64,000 bases of DNA, from contig NC_079878.1 of NCBI RefSeq assembly GCF_029227915.1, forward strand, positions 4,650,001-4,714,000, in the 5' to 3' direction. The position numbers were made by a program, and so were the translations under genes. Origin of the DNA: Hydractinia symbiolongicarpus. Its lineage: Eukaryota > Cnidaria > Hydrozoa > Anthoathecata > Hydractiniidae. Numbering within the stretch: position 1 is the stretch's first letter; every line of letters begins with the position of its first letter. The notes under the pieces are model-generated. The model saw only the letters and a list, made by a program, of their open reading frames with translations, had not been told where the DNA came from and did not search any database. This document shows, piece after piece, positions 25,675 to 35,779 of the stretch.

Positions 25675-26712
25675 ATGCATAATAATTATATTTATCCTCT
25701 GAATTTAGACTTTGTCAAATCTTACGTTGAAAAACAAACTCCTGGAAATGCGAATAAAGAGCTTAAAGTACTAGCTGATCAAATTCCAAGTGTTTTGGAC
25801 AAATGTCGAGAACCAACTACTCTAAAGAAGTATACTTGTTATTTTAACCTTTGGAAAGATTGGGCCGAGCGATACTCATTAAAATGTTTCCCGGCCGACG
25901 AATTCCAGGTGGCATTATTTCTGTTGAGTTTAATTCAAGGTGATGCGTCTATTAGTATAATCGAAAGCTGTTTCTATGCCATAAAGTTTCACCACAACAT
26001 CATTTCATGTCATGATCCTTGCGAAGCTCCTATCGTTAAAAACATGCTTGAGGCGGCAAAAAGAATAAAGAAGCAACAAGTGAAGAAGAAAGATCCTATA
26101 ACAGTAGACCACCTTAATTCGATTTTTAATTATTTGGGAGGTGAAAATGCCGATTTGAAGAATTTAAGAACACTAGTGATATGCTTGATAGGATTTAGTG
26201 GCTTCTTAAGATTTAATGAAATTGTGAACTTAAGTCGATCTGACATCATTTTCTTTGACACGTACATGACACTTTTCATCAGCAAAAGCAAAACCGACGT
26301 TTATAGGAAAGGTTCAACGGTGTTTATTGCAGAAAATAATTCCGACTTGTGTCCCGTTAAGAATCTTAAGCAGTATTTCGTAAAAGCAGAAATTGCTGAA
26401 AATTCGGAAAAATTTATATTTCGAGCAATAACCGCAGGAAATAAACAGTCCCTGAGAAAAACAAACAAACCTATCTCGTACACGAGAGCAAGAGAAATGT
26501 TTTTAGATGTGACTAAGGATATAGGGTTAGATCCAAGAAATTTCGGATTACACAGCCTTCGTCCAGGCGGTGCATCTGCAGCGGCTAACAGTGGAGTTAA
26601 TGATCGGTTGTTCAAACGACATGGACGTTGGAAGTCAGACCAGGCAAAAGACGGGTGTGTTGAGGATAACATTAGTGCTTTACTCTCTGTATCTCAGACA
26701 TTAGGACTTTGA
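25675..26712 (+). CDS. tyrosine recombinase of the DIRS-order element, catalytic Tyr replaced by Cys
   Basis: The product is 345 residues. Landmarks of DIRS/Ngaro recombinases are GFSGFLRFNEIV (catalytic Arg179), SKSKTD (Lys), GLHSLRPGG (His293, Arg296) and KRHGRWKSD (His316). The nucleophile is expected in the KDGY-type motif just before the C-terminal LLSVSQTLGL block. Here the codon at 26656-26658 is TGT, reading KDGC, one transition away from a Tyr codon. The rest of the frame is open. The enzyme would normally insert circular DNA copies by strand exchange; this copy is predicted inactive. Confidence 0.9.
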   Translation: MHNNYIYPLNLDFVKSYVEKQTPGNANKELKVLADQIPSVLDKCREPTTLKKYTCYFNLWKDWAERYSLKCFPADEFQVALFLLSLIQGDASISIIESCFYAIKFHHNIISCHDPCEAPIVKNMLEAAKRIKKQQVKKKDPITVDHLNSIFNYLGGENADLKNLRTLVICLIGFSGFLRFNEIVNLSRSDIIFFDTYMTLFISKSKTDVYRKGSTVFIAENNSDLCPVKNLKQYFVKAEIAENSEKFIFRAITAGNKQSLRKTNKPISYTRAREMFLDVTKDIGLDPRNFGLHSLRPGGASAAANSGVNDRLFKRHGRWKSDQAKDGCVEDNISALLSVSQTLGL

Positions 26713-26732
26713 AATCACCCCTACTTTTAAGC

Positions 26733-26856
26733 ACAGAATACCGAAAATGACTCCACTCACTAAGTTTTATTTCTCGAATAGCGTCCTAAGTCTTGAAGAG
26801 ATTACGTAGACAATAAGGCTCTTATTTTCGGTTGAACAAAGTGAATAAGAAAATAA
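26733..26856 (+). repeat. B1 repeat of the split-direct-repeat element
   Basis: Begins ACAGAATACCGAAAATGACT and ends GAATAAGAAAATAA; near-identical to B2 at 27347-27469. It abuts A2 directly. Confidence 0.88.
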
Positions 26857-26974
26857 TGTAACTTATTTTCGTAGTAATCGAGGCAAGTTACGCATGCGCC
26901 TGATAGCGCATGCTTGAATAGAACTTTCCCACCCTTTTTTACTCAAGTCAATTCTATTCGTACGGGTTAGACGA
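26855..26974 (+). repeat. A2 repeat of the split-direct-repeat element
   Basis: Second copy of the A1 repeat, including the same GCATGCGC hairpin. It differs from A1 by loss of two bases (ACTCAAGTC for ACTCACAAGTC) and a few substitutions. Confidence 0.88.
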
Positions 26975-27346
26975 CCCGCCCACCCTCCCCTGTAAGTTGA
27001 GGAGATTACTCAGAAAGTAATAATAAGATTGGCTAAGTGACATAGAATCTTATACCTATCTATACGGTTTCTTCTGGAAAAATAGACGAAGTCAATCCCC
27101 TTTGGCTCGGGATAACCGGAAGTTTTTATCCTGGAATCGGTATAAGACTCAAAGGTATAATCTCAGCAAGGTAACAAGTCTTAAAATGCTTACACGAGCT
27201 AAGAATAATTGTGGTACTATTAAGAAGTATAGACGGAAAGTCCGTAAGGAAATTGTTGTTATTGTAACCTGAGTTGTGTTGTAATTATATAATATTGAGT
27301 ATATTAGGAATTGTAAATACGTACGAATACCGAAGATGACTCCACA

Positions 27347-27469
27347 CAGAATACCGAAGATGACTCCACTCACTAAGTTTTATTTCTCGAATAGCGTCCT
27401 AAGTCTTGAAGAGATTACGTAGACAATAAGGCTCTTATTTTCGGTTGAACAAAGTGAATAAGAAAATAA
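27347..27469 (+). repeat. B2 repeat and right end of the element
   Basis: Matches B1 and ends AAGAAAATAA. A partial extra copy of GAATACCGAAGATGACTCCAC directly precedes it at 27326-27346. Confidence 0.88.
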
Positions 27470-27839
27470 GTAAAATTAAATCTTAAGTAAGTATCTAGAT
27501 TGAGAATGATTTCTGTTCATACAATTACTGGTAAAAAAATATAATAAAAAAGCTTAACGTGTTTATTTATATAATTTAGAAGACGAAATTAAAATTGAAT
27601 CACCAAGAATGATGTCCGCGACGTCCACAACAGCAGGCTATTATCTTAATCACTGCTTGATCACATAAAAAGAAGGAACATCATTGCAAAAGTGTTTTCA
27701 ACTTTGTCGTGATCATGGTTGTGTTTCATTCAGTCATTTGTCCTCAGGTCTTTGTGTTTTAAATGGTTGTGTTGAAAAGTTCGACAAGATGAAAACAGCA
27801 GCTGTTGGTCAGAAATTTGTTTTCTATAAAGTTGTATGA

Positions 27840-29553
27840 AAACATGCGTTGTTTGATACAACCAAACTCAACAGAGACAAATAGTTTAATCCAGGGTGGT
27901 AGCATGTACAATGAGAAATTTCTATAACCAACACTATTGTGACTCCAATTGTCTGCTATAAAGAGGTGTTTGCTACGCAGGGCTTTGTATAATACGAATT
28001 ATAGAAACACATTTCACATTGTATGTGTATTAAACATTGATTGGATGGTTTTATTACCTTTTGACCATTGATTATTTTTAAATCAATATCATTTTTATAT
28101 ATTTGTATATATTATTTGTTTCTTTTTGTTATGTTAATTTACACAACACATGTAAATAACTTCGTTATTATTTTTGGGAGGATGTTCAGCACGTTTTTGA
28201 TATGGCAAAGATCTGTTATGGAGGGCTTATGTTTAGAAACAGAAAGACAATATATTGTAATTATGCTGTGTCTGAATTAGTAATGTTAAAAAATCTAGAC
28301 TTCACGGAATGCTTTGAGATTTTTCTTTGTTTTCTGATACGCCTTTATATTGCACTGTACCAAGTAAATTATGGACGAACATTGTACAAAGAATTATTTT
28401 ATATGAACATAGATGGGCGTATCCACTTTTATAGGTCAATTAGAGGGTAAATGCATCTTTGGAACACTAAGATGACGCTTCTTATTAGTACTTTTAAATT
28501 GAAGCCCGATAAACTAAGCATTACAAATTTATGTTCTGCGAGTGAAAAAGCTTGTTTATGCATGTCGCTTTATAATTTTTAATATGTATTTATTTCTTAG
28601 GAGAGGATAAAAACTACTAAAAAATATTGACAATTGAAAAAGATCAGCACAGTTGAGAGTTTTTTTTGATGGGTGGCAATGGAAGTTTGTCTTTCATGAC
28701 GATATAGCAAGGCGGTACAAAGTGTTATACTTAAGGGCAACAAGTGTATTTCTAATACGAAGAACAGTGCTAATTATAGAGACTGTGGTTGTTTGAGAAA
28801 TATCCTGATTTATTCTACATAATAACACAGGACAATTCTGTTGCATAAATAAGAAATGCTTATTTTAACACATAAAACATCTTCTATTACAACGCGGTTC
28901 AAAAACAAAACAAGAGAGTAAGCAAAGACATCACTTGACGTGTAGACAAATTTTCGTAAACGTATCATGCTGATCTATCGGTGGAATGTTAAAAAGATAT
29001 GTCTGGTTTGTTTTAAGGAAATTTGCTACTAAGCAAAACAAAAGTAAGACTGCGTTTGTTATGACTACGCATGACTTTTAAGTAACTCTAACTAAGTAGA
29101 TAAAACTTTATAGTTTCTGTTTGATATTCTAGTTCTACTCACCACTGGTTAATTTTTTCTTCGGTGAAGAAAACGCTCCGTCTGATCTGGAGACTAATTT
29201 AAAATTGAAAATTGAAAAATAAAACTTTGAAATAACATAAAACTCAACAGCGTTGAAATATTTTAATTTTAACTTCTAAAAATAGGCATTTCCGTGTTTT
29301 GGGTGTAGATGCAGACAATGCACCTGAACAATAAAAACATACTTTCTACATAACAAAGTAACCAAGATTCAAATGAGAGTCTACATAAAAAGTTTAATGT
29401 TAATATCACATACAAAAAACTGTGTTTAACCATCTGTCGTAAACACCGATATTTAATGGCATATCTTATACATCTTGCTTAAAATAGCATTCCTTAAGGC
29501 AGTTACAAGGACCTTTGGAACTCATTGCCGGAACTTTAAAACAAAGCACGACA
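27840..29553. other. 3' flank of lectin pseudogene and non-coding DNA
   Basis: The first roughly 50 bases match the 3' UTR of lectin copy B (AACATGCGTTG...GATACAACCAAACTC), confirming the paralogy. Beyond that I recognise nothing coding. Confidence 0.6.
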
Positions 29554-30361
29554 ATATTGTCGATGATGGTGGATGAATATTTTTTTGCCGTTGTATTTCT
29601 TGTCGATGATGGTGGATGAATATTTTTTTGCCGTTGTATTTCTTGTCGATGATGGTGGATGAATATTTTTTTGCCGTTGTATTTCTTGTCGATGATGGTG
29701 GATGAATATTTTTTGCCGTTGTATTTCTTGTCGATGACGATGGATGAATATTTTTTGCCGTTGTATTTCTTGTCGATGACGATGGATGAATATTTTGTGT
29801 CGTTGTATTTCTTGTCGATGACGATGGATGAATATTTTTTGTCGTTGTATTTCTTGTCGATGACGATGGATGAATATTTTTTGTCGTTGTATTTCTTGTC
29901 GATGACGATGGATGAATATTTTTTGTCGTTGTATTTCTTGTCGATGACGATGGATGAATATTTTTTGTCGTTGTATTTCTTGTCGATGACGATGGATGAA
30001 TATTTTTTGTCGCTGTATTTCTTGTTGATGACGATGGATGAATATTTTTTGACGTTGTATTTCTTGTCGATGACGATGGATGAATATTTTGTGTCGTTGT
30101 ATTTCTTGTCGATGAGGGTGGATGAATATTTTTTGTCGTTGTATTTCTTGTCGATGACGATGGATGAATATTTTTTGTCGTTGTATTTCTTGTCGATGAC
30201 GATGGATGAATATTTTTTGTCGTTGTATTTCTTGTCGATGATGGTGGATGAATATTTTTTGTCGTTGTATTTCTTGTCGATGACGATGGATGAATATTTT
30301 TTGTCGTTGTATTTCTTGTCGATGACGATGGATGAATATTTTTTGTCGCTGTATTTCTTAC
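29554..30361. repeat. 42-bp minisatellite, about 19 units
   Basis: The unit is built from GTCGATGACGATGGATGAAT followed by ATTTTTTGTCGTTGTATTTCTT. The first three units (from 29554) are 43 bp because of a T7 run; the others are 42 bp. Variants (GATGATGG, GATGAGGG, TTGCCG, TTGTGTCG) are scattered. Because 42 is divisible by three, long artificial open frames appear on both strands. I treat it as non-coding. Confidence 0.9.
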
Positions 30362-33119
30362 GACTCTCTGTGTCAAATATTGTGGTCAAATAATAGGGTT
30401 GGTCGGGTGACTTTACACCAAATATTTCTGACGTCTCCATTTTCTTTAAATTCAAGTTTATTCCAAACCTTTGCATAAAACCCAGTACTTTCTCTCTCAC
30501 AATAAACCTTAAGTATGTTTAAAAGCCGTGGCATAATTAATTATGTAGTGTATTTTAGCCCTAAATGAACAGCTAAAAAGCCTTTCTAGCAATCTGAGGT
30601 TAACTAAACCGGCAACCAATGAGAGAAAAGTTTGAGAAAGTGAAAAAATATGAATCAAAAATTTAGAACAGAAGTAAAATATCAATGTAATATGGATCTA
30701 TATAAATTTCACAACACAACAGTATTATCATTGAACCACTAGTCGATAAAGCTCGTGGAGAAATCAACTTAGAATTTGTTTTTGTAACCTTTGCGTCTAT
30801 TGTGTAGGCCTTAAAGCGGTGAACAAGGAGGTGATTATGCGCTGTTTCACAAACAGTGAAAAAGATTAGTTACAGAAATTTTGGGGATATCAGCAATGTA
30901 TATCCACAAAAATACTTTCGACGAACGATTAAGATGAAATTGTGGTTAAAAAATGACGTTTACGTCGACACAAGACTCGACAAAATACAAAAATACAAAA
31001 ATACAAAAATACAAAAGTAACGACGAACTTTATACAGTGCTGTATAACTTTCAGTCTCATTGCAACCAAGATGGTAGCTATGAATGTAAAGAAATAACAT
31101 TACTGGAGAATCGTTTAAACATTACTCATACATACAAAGATTTTAAAAATGCACTCAAAAATGAAGTTAGAGTTTTTAGTATAAACCGTTATCAGCACAA
31201 TGTGCAACAAGAACAGAAACAAGAAAACTGCGTCGAATTTGTGTGATAAAAAAACAATAAACTTTAGTCAAAAAACGCTTAAAGAAATTCTAAACACATT
31301 CGAATGATTTGTTTTCAAGCATCCAAAAAATGAAATTCAGATTGAACTCTTCTTCTTCTTCTTTTTAAAAAACCAAATTTTACTACATCTTTGTCACTAG
31401 TAAATTTTTAAGAAATATTACTCGCTTTTACAAACCCGAAAAAAATACTCCAGTTAATAAATACAATATGAACTGTTTTATCTATCTCTTCCGAAAAATA
31501 TTACTCTCAGATGATATTTCTTAGTATAGATAGAAATAACTATTTATATTGTATTTATATTTTCAGCATCTCTCCAGCTTTCTGGTTCATTAGAAGTCGC
31601 GCCGTTAAATTTAAACTTCAACTCTCTTTCCCAGCTTCTTACATTTACGCATTGTTTTAACAGCGTTGACATACTGTCGATACGACGAATTATTTCAGGC
31701 TTAAAAGAAAGTAGCAAATGGGACTGTTAAAATTTTTCTGAAATATTATTGATGTATTCATTTTTATTACATTTATTGGATTTATTAGATATTTGTCGCA
31801 GTGTGGTCAATCTGTTGCGACGTCCGATTGACGTCAATGATGGCCCTATTTTTGTCGCGACCATCCCGTGACAGTAATCCAATTGTCGTTTTGACGTCGG
31901 GTGCCAACTGGGATTTTATATAATACAGAATTCCATGTCTTTAAAACTTTTGACATATATCATCCTCATTTGTTATCTTCAAATTTAGTATAGCTAAATG
32001 ACATGCTCATTACTCTGTGATTACTCCTATGAGCTTCGTCATAACAGTTGAAGCAGGTTAAATATTTCCAGAGTGATTTTGATATTTTATCTATATTCTA
32101 TCAGATGCAGTGACACATCTAAGGTAATAAATTCTGTGGTCAATTTGCTTCAAATGGACGGGCAAAACGATATATTTAAAATGCACCAGAATATAAAATA
32201 AACATTCAATCTTGCTATTCAAATTCTACGCGTTGACACTACGTAACTAATGCTATGACCGATATCAGTTGTTACATTGTTGCTAAGTAGCAAGTTGATT
32301 GAGGGACTTATGCTTCATTGGTAGAAATGAAACACAGTTCCTAGCTACCTGCAAGTATACGGCTTCATCAAAAATTTGCTACACATTGAAAAATAATTTA
32401 TCCATTTGGTATAATAACCGAGATTTACAAAATTTATCTTCTTCAGTGCAGAATAAATATCAAAAATATTTATTACTAAACAATACTGAATGAATTTGTG
32501 AAGGTTACAACGAGTACATAACAAATGAATAGTAAAACATGAATAGAGATGCTAGGATTGGAATAGTTGCAATAATAAATTATTCATTGCTGAAAAAAAA
32601 CTTCCTCTGTCCGAATCAGTGCATAAACTTTGTACTAAAAGTCATCGTGAAAAGCTAAAAGTAAGAACTTTACTTCTTTCATGTGTTGTCTTAAGTTGAA
32701 GAAAATCTTTTGCAAAATATTAAGTTAAATTTTATTTTTTTAGATTCATATTTGAACATTTACATGAAAATTATTATTTAGTTATTATATCGTTTATACA
32801 AACAACTGAATTTTAAGTCCTGTATCTCAAACGCCTTTAAAATAATTTTAAAATATTAAAGATATTTCCGCACAAATCTCTTTTCTTATGCAATCAACTT
32901 TTTTTCATGGGACGTAAGCTTCAAAGAAGACAAACGTTCTTTTGCTTAGTTATAAATCAATGCCCTTTTTTCATAAACAGTATAGTTGGAGATAAATGGA
33001 AAATATTTTAGTTTCTATGAAATTAGAATTTTCTCTGCTAGAGCCTATGCAACCTAAACTTGTTTCAGAATTTTTTTTGCATTTCTAGATGATATTGTGG
33101 ACTTTCGTATCACTACTGG
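30362..33119. other. non-coding DNA
   Basis: A string CACTAGTCGATAAAGCTCGT at 30737 resembles one at 47689 (see findings). A 97-residue open frame at 30953-31246 and a 64-residue one at 32299-32493 have no recognisable domain. A (CTT)n run lies near 31350. No gene call is supported. Confidence 0.5.
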
Positions 33120-34705
33120 TGTCTTATGGTGGGTATTTTTATCCAAACAGATTTTTCTCTTTTCCACAAAAATTTCAAAACAAATCCTCTTAACTCTATC
33201 TTTGAAAGAATAATGTATAACCGTCTCTACGACCATCTAGTACAAAATAATATTTTATATGACAAACAATTTGGTTTCCAAAAGCACCATTCGACGGACC
33301 ATGCAGTCATAGAATTGGTAACTGAATTATCGGAATCCTTTAATAAAAGGTTGTTTACACTAGGGATATTCATTGATCTCTCAAAGGCTTTTGATACTGT
33401 CAATCATAATATTCTTTTATCCAAACTAAAATCTTACGGTGTGCAAAACAACAATTTGAAATGGTTTACAAATTACTTGACTAACCGAAAACAATGCATA
33501 GCATACGACGATAAATTGACGCTCTTTCAACTAACAAAGTGTTGTGTTCCACAAGGATCCATTCTTGGACCCTTACTGTTTTTAATCTACATAAACGACT
33601 TACACAATTCCTCTAAAATGTTGAGATTTATTCTATTTGCTGACGATACTAATCTTTTTTACTCCCATACTAACATTGTCGATTTATTTAAAACAGCTAA
33701 CCAAGAACTTGCGCATATAAACGAATGGAAATAAACTCTCACTTAATATAAGTAAAACTAGATATGTGTTATTTTATAACCGCTACAAAACTGATAATAT
33801 TCCACTCAAACTACCATCTCTTAAAATTAATAACGTAAACATAAAGAGAGAAGAAACAATAAAATTTCTTGACATACTTTTAGACGAATCATTAACATGG
33901 AATAAACATATACAAACCCTTGAAAATAAAATCTCTGAAAACTTAGGGATATTATATAAGGCCAAACGATACTTAAATTTCCATTGCTTAAAGAACCTAT
34001 ATTTTTCTTTTATACACAACTACTTAACGTATTGTAATATATCCTGGGCAAGTAACAATGTAAATAAATTAAAAAAGTTGTATAATAAACAAAAACATGC
34101 TTGTCGCATAATTTTTGGTTTAGACAGATATGCACCAACACAACACTTATTTCTTCAAATTAGGACTTTGAACATTTAGCAATTAAATATGCATCAAGTT
34201 TTACTTTTCATGTACAGGATGAAACAAAACATAACACCAAAATTGTTTACTAACCAATTTAGTTTAATACAACATAATTATTTTATTAAAATCTTGCGCG
34301 TTTTCAATTAGACATAGGGGACCATACCTATGAAATAAATTTTTATCTGATGATATTAAAACAAACTCAACTCTCAATATTTTCAAGAAAAATTTTAAAA
34401 CAAAATTATTAACGACTGATCTTATAGACATTTGTAAATATTTTTAGATGCACACTCTCACATAGACCTTTGTAAATTCAACTAATCTTTTTATGGAATA
34501 TATATAGTTAGAATATTGCTTTATTATATTAAGTATTATTTTAACTCTCTCTTTCTTTTTGCTTAACAACGGGGCTTAGTGATAAGGCAATTTGTGCCTT
34601 CTTTTTGCTCCTGCCATTTTTTTATATATTACAAGATATTTTAACCTGTAACATTTATATAACGGCGAAATATACCTATAACCTAACCTATAACCTATCT
34701 TTAGG
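33120..34705 (+). mobile_element. 5'-truncated, frameshifted CR1/Jockey-type LINE
   Basis: RT sequence starts abruptly within the domain. Landmarks are FERIMYNRLYDHL, QFGFQKHHSTDHAV, FIDLSKAFDTVNHNIL, CVPQGSILGPLLFLIYINDL and the active site FADDTN. The frame (33126-33734) stops after INEWK and continues in another frame with KLSLNISKT, then the C-terminal ORF at 33766-34179. This indicates an indel at about 33730. The endonuclease half is missing. The 3' region carries a GATAAGGCAATTTGTGCCTT string typical of such 3' UTRs and ends in short TATAACC-like tandem repeats near 34677-34705. It is a dead copy. Confidence 0.85.
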
Positions 34706-35779
34706 GCGGGGGCGAGGCGGGGAGGGGAAAGAAGGGGTTAATTTTACTACCTACTTCGGCTAAATTTCGATATTTTTTTTCAACCCTGACAATTTATATT
34801 GCGACGAGACAGCTACTTTCGAAGTTTGACGCCCCAAATAACAAAATTGGCTATGTTACACACCAACATTTTTAACCTCTTAAAGTTCACTTGTTATTGT
34901 GGACTTTAGACCTAAGTTTTTTGGTTATATCCAGATTTTTATGACGTGCAAGTTGTTGTTGACGTCAGCATGACCATTATCCTCGCATTTCGAGGTCTAA
35001 TGTGGACTATTTCGTTGCGCAGATATTCTAACGTAAAATATCTACTTACTCGTGTGCAAATTTATAACTTGTAAAGTGTTAGTTATTTCACGCTTATGGT
35101 TTGCATTTCAAAATTAACGAAAACTGCCTTTCTCTCAACATTCGTGTTCAGTATTGTAACTTAGGAATAGGCTGAAAATCACTGGAAGATGTGAAAATAT
35201 GCTGTTTAAGAAGAAAAGTGGTTTTTTCTATATTTTTTCAGAAATAGCTAAAAAAACTGTAATTTTTTTTTATTATAATCTTTGTAAAGAAACAACCACT
35301 CTGGACTTATTATATCTTCTTGATGTGTTGAAAATAAGAAACATAACACTATCTGCATTCATATTTGACTGTCAAAGAACTTCCGTTTTTGCAACACCTT
35401 TCTAAAATACTACCGTATAAAAGAAAACGTTAGACTTCTTTTCTGCAGTGCACCTTTGACATTTAAAATAATTTTAATAAGGGTGTTTAAAATTTAAACT
35501 TTAAATACAGTACTTATGTTTATATTTTTTCGAATTCCATTTTCCTGGGTGGTTACCGTTTTTTAATGAAAACAGAGGACATATAATAGTACTGTTTGTA
35601 ATAACTATACGATAGTGCAACTCTAATAAACCCTGACAGTTATGGCTCGGTTAAAAAGCAGGCAGGCGATGGAGGGAAGTTTTTTTTCAAAAATTGGCCA
35701 GTGCTTATTTTTTTTAATTTTTTATTTCATATTAAATATACCGTCATAAAGATTTTCAGCCCTCGTTATCTTTTTACAG
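34706..35779. other. non-coding DNA upstream of lectin copy B
   Basis: It presumably contains the promoter and the missing signal-peptide exon of copy B. No exon with a phase-1 donor and hydrophobic leader could be chosen with confidence. Confidence 0.45.

Larger units (their letters stand above)
22471..27469 (+). mobile_element. PAT/Ngaro-like DIRS-order retrotransposon with split direct repeats
   Basis: The layout is A1 (22471-22592), gag, RT-RNase H, tyrosine recombinase, B1 (26733-26856), A2 (26855-26974), unique spacer, B2 (27347-27469). This A1-ORFs-B1A2-B2 order is the split-direct-repeat arrangement known from PAT-like and Ngaro elements. A1 and A2 differ by a 2-base indel and few substitutions, and B1 and B2 are nearly identical. 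The element lies in the fourth intron of the lectin pseudogene, in the same orientation, without an obvious target duplication, as expected for recombinase-mediated insertion. All three ORFs remain open, which suggests a young insertion. Confidence 0.9.
20111..27839 (+). pseudogene. C-type lectin-like gene, copy A (CTLD-CTLD-Apple-like), broken
   Basis: Exons match copy B one for one: 20111-20371 and 20803-20952 (first CTLD), 21393-21622 and 22249-22397 (second CTLD), 27580-27839 (Cys-rich Apple/PAN-like end). First-CTLD landmarks are CFYFFF, WHDAEIQCN, HLASIQTEQE, EPEN and YVCK. Lesions seen directly: the acceptor AG of the first exon is lost (ATAA where copy B has ACAG); a 1-base frameshift lies near 21583 in the second CTLD; a 1-base deletion near 22350 removes the WFDTNC motif; and a CAA-to-TAA stop is at 27666-27668. 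A PAT-like retrotransposon fills the fourth intron. Some first-domain exons stay open, so limited expression is possible, but a full product is not. Confidence 0.85.

Noticed and set aside
29466-30500. 344-residue and 284-residue open frames on the minus strand and a 244-residue one on plus
   Set aside because: They are products of a 42-bp tandem repeat; all three frames are open, and codon-position bias is not evident.
30953-31246. 97-residue open frame starting at an ATG
   Set aside because: The N-terminal part is an AAATAC-type simple repeat; there is no domain, splice support or paralogue.
31790-31920. Cluster of GACGTC strings resembling the transposon arrays
   Set aside because: Only a few unphased occurrences with different flanks; no link to the array structure could be shown.
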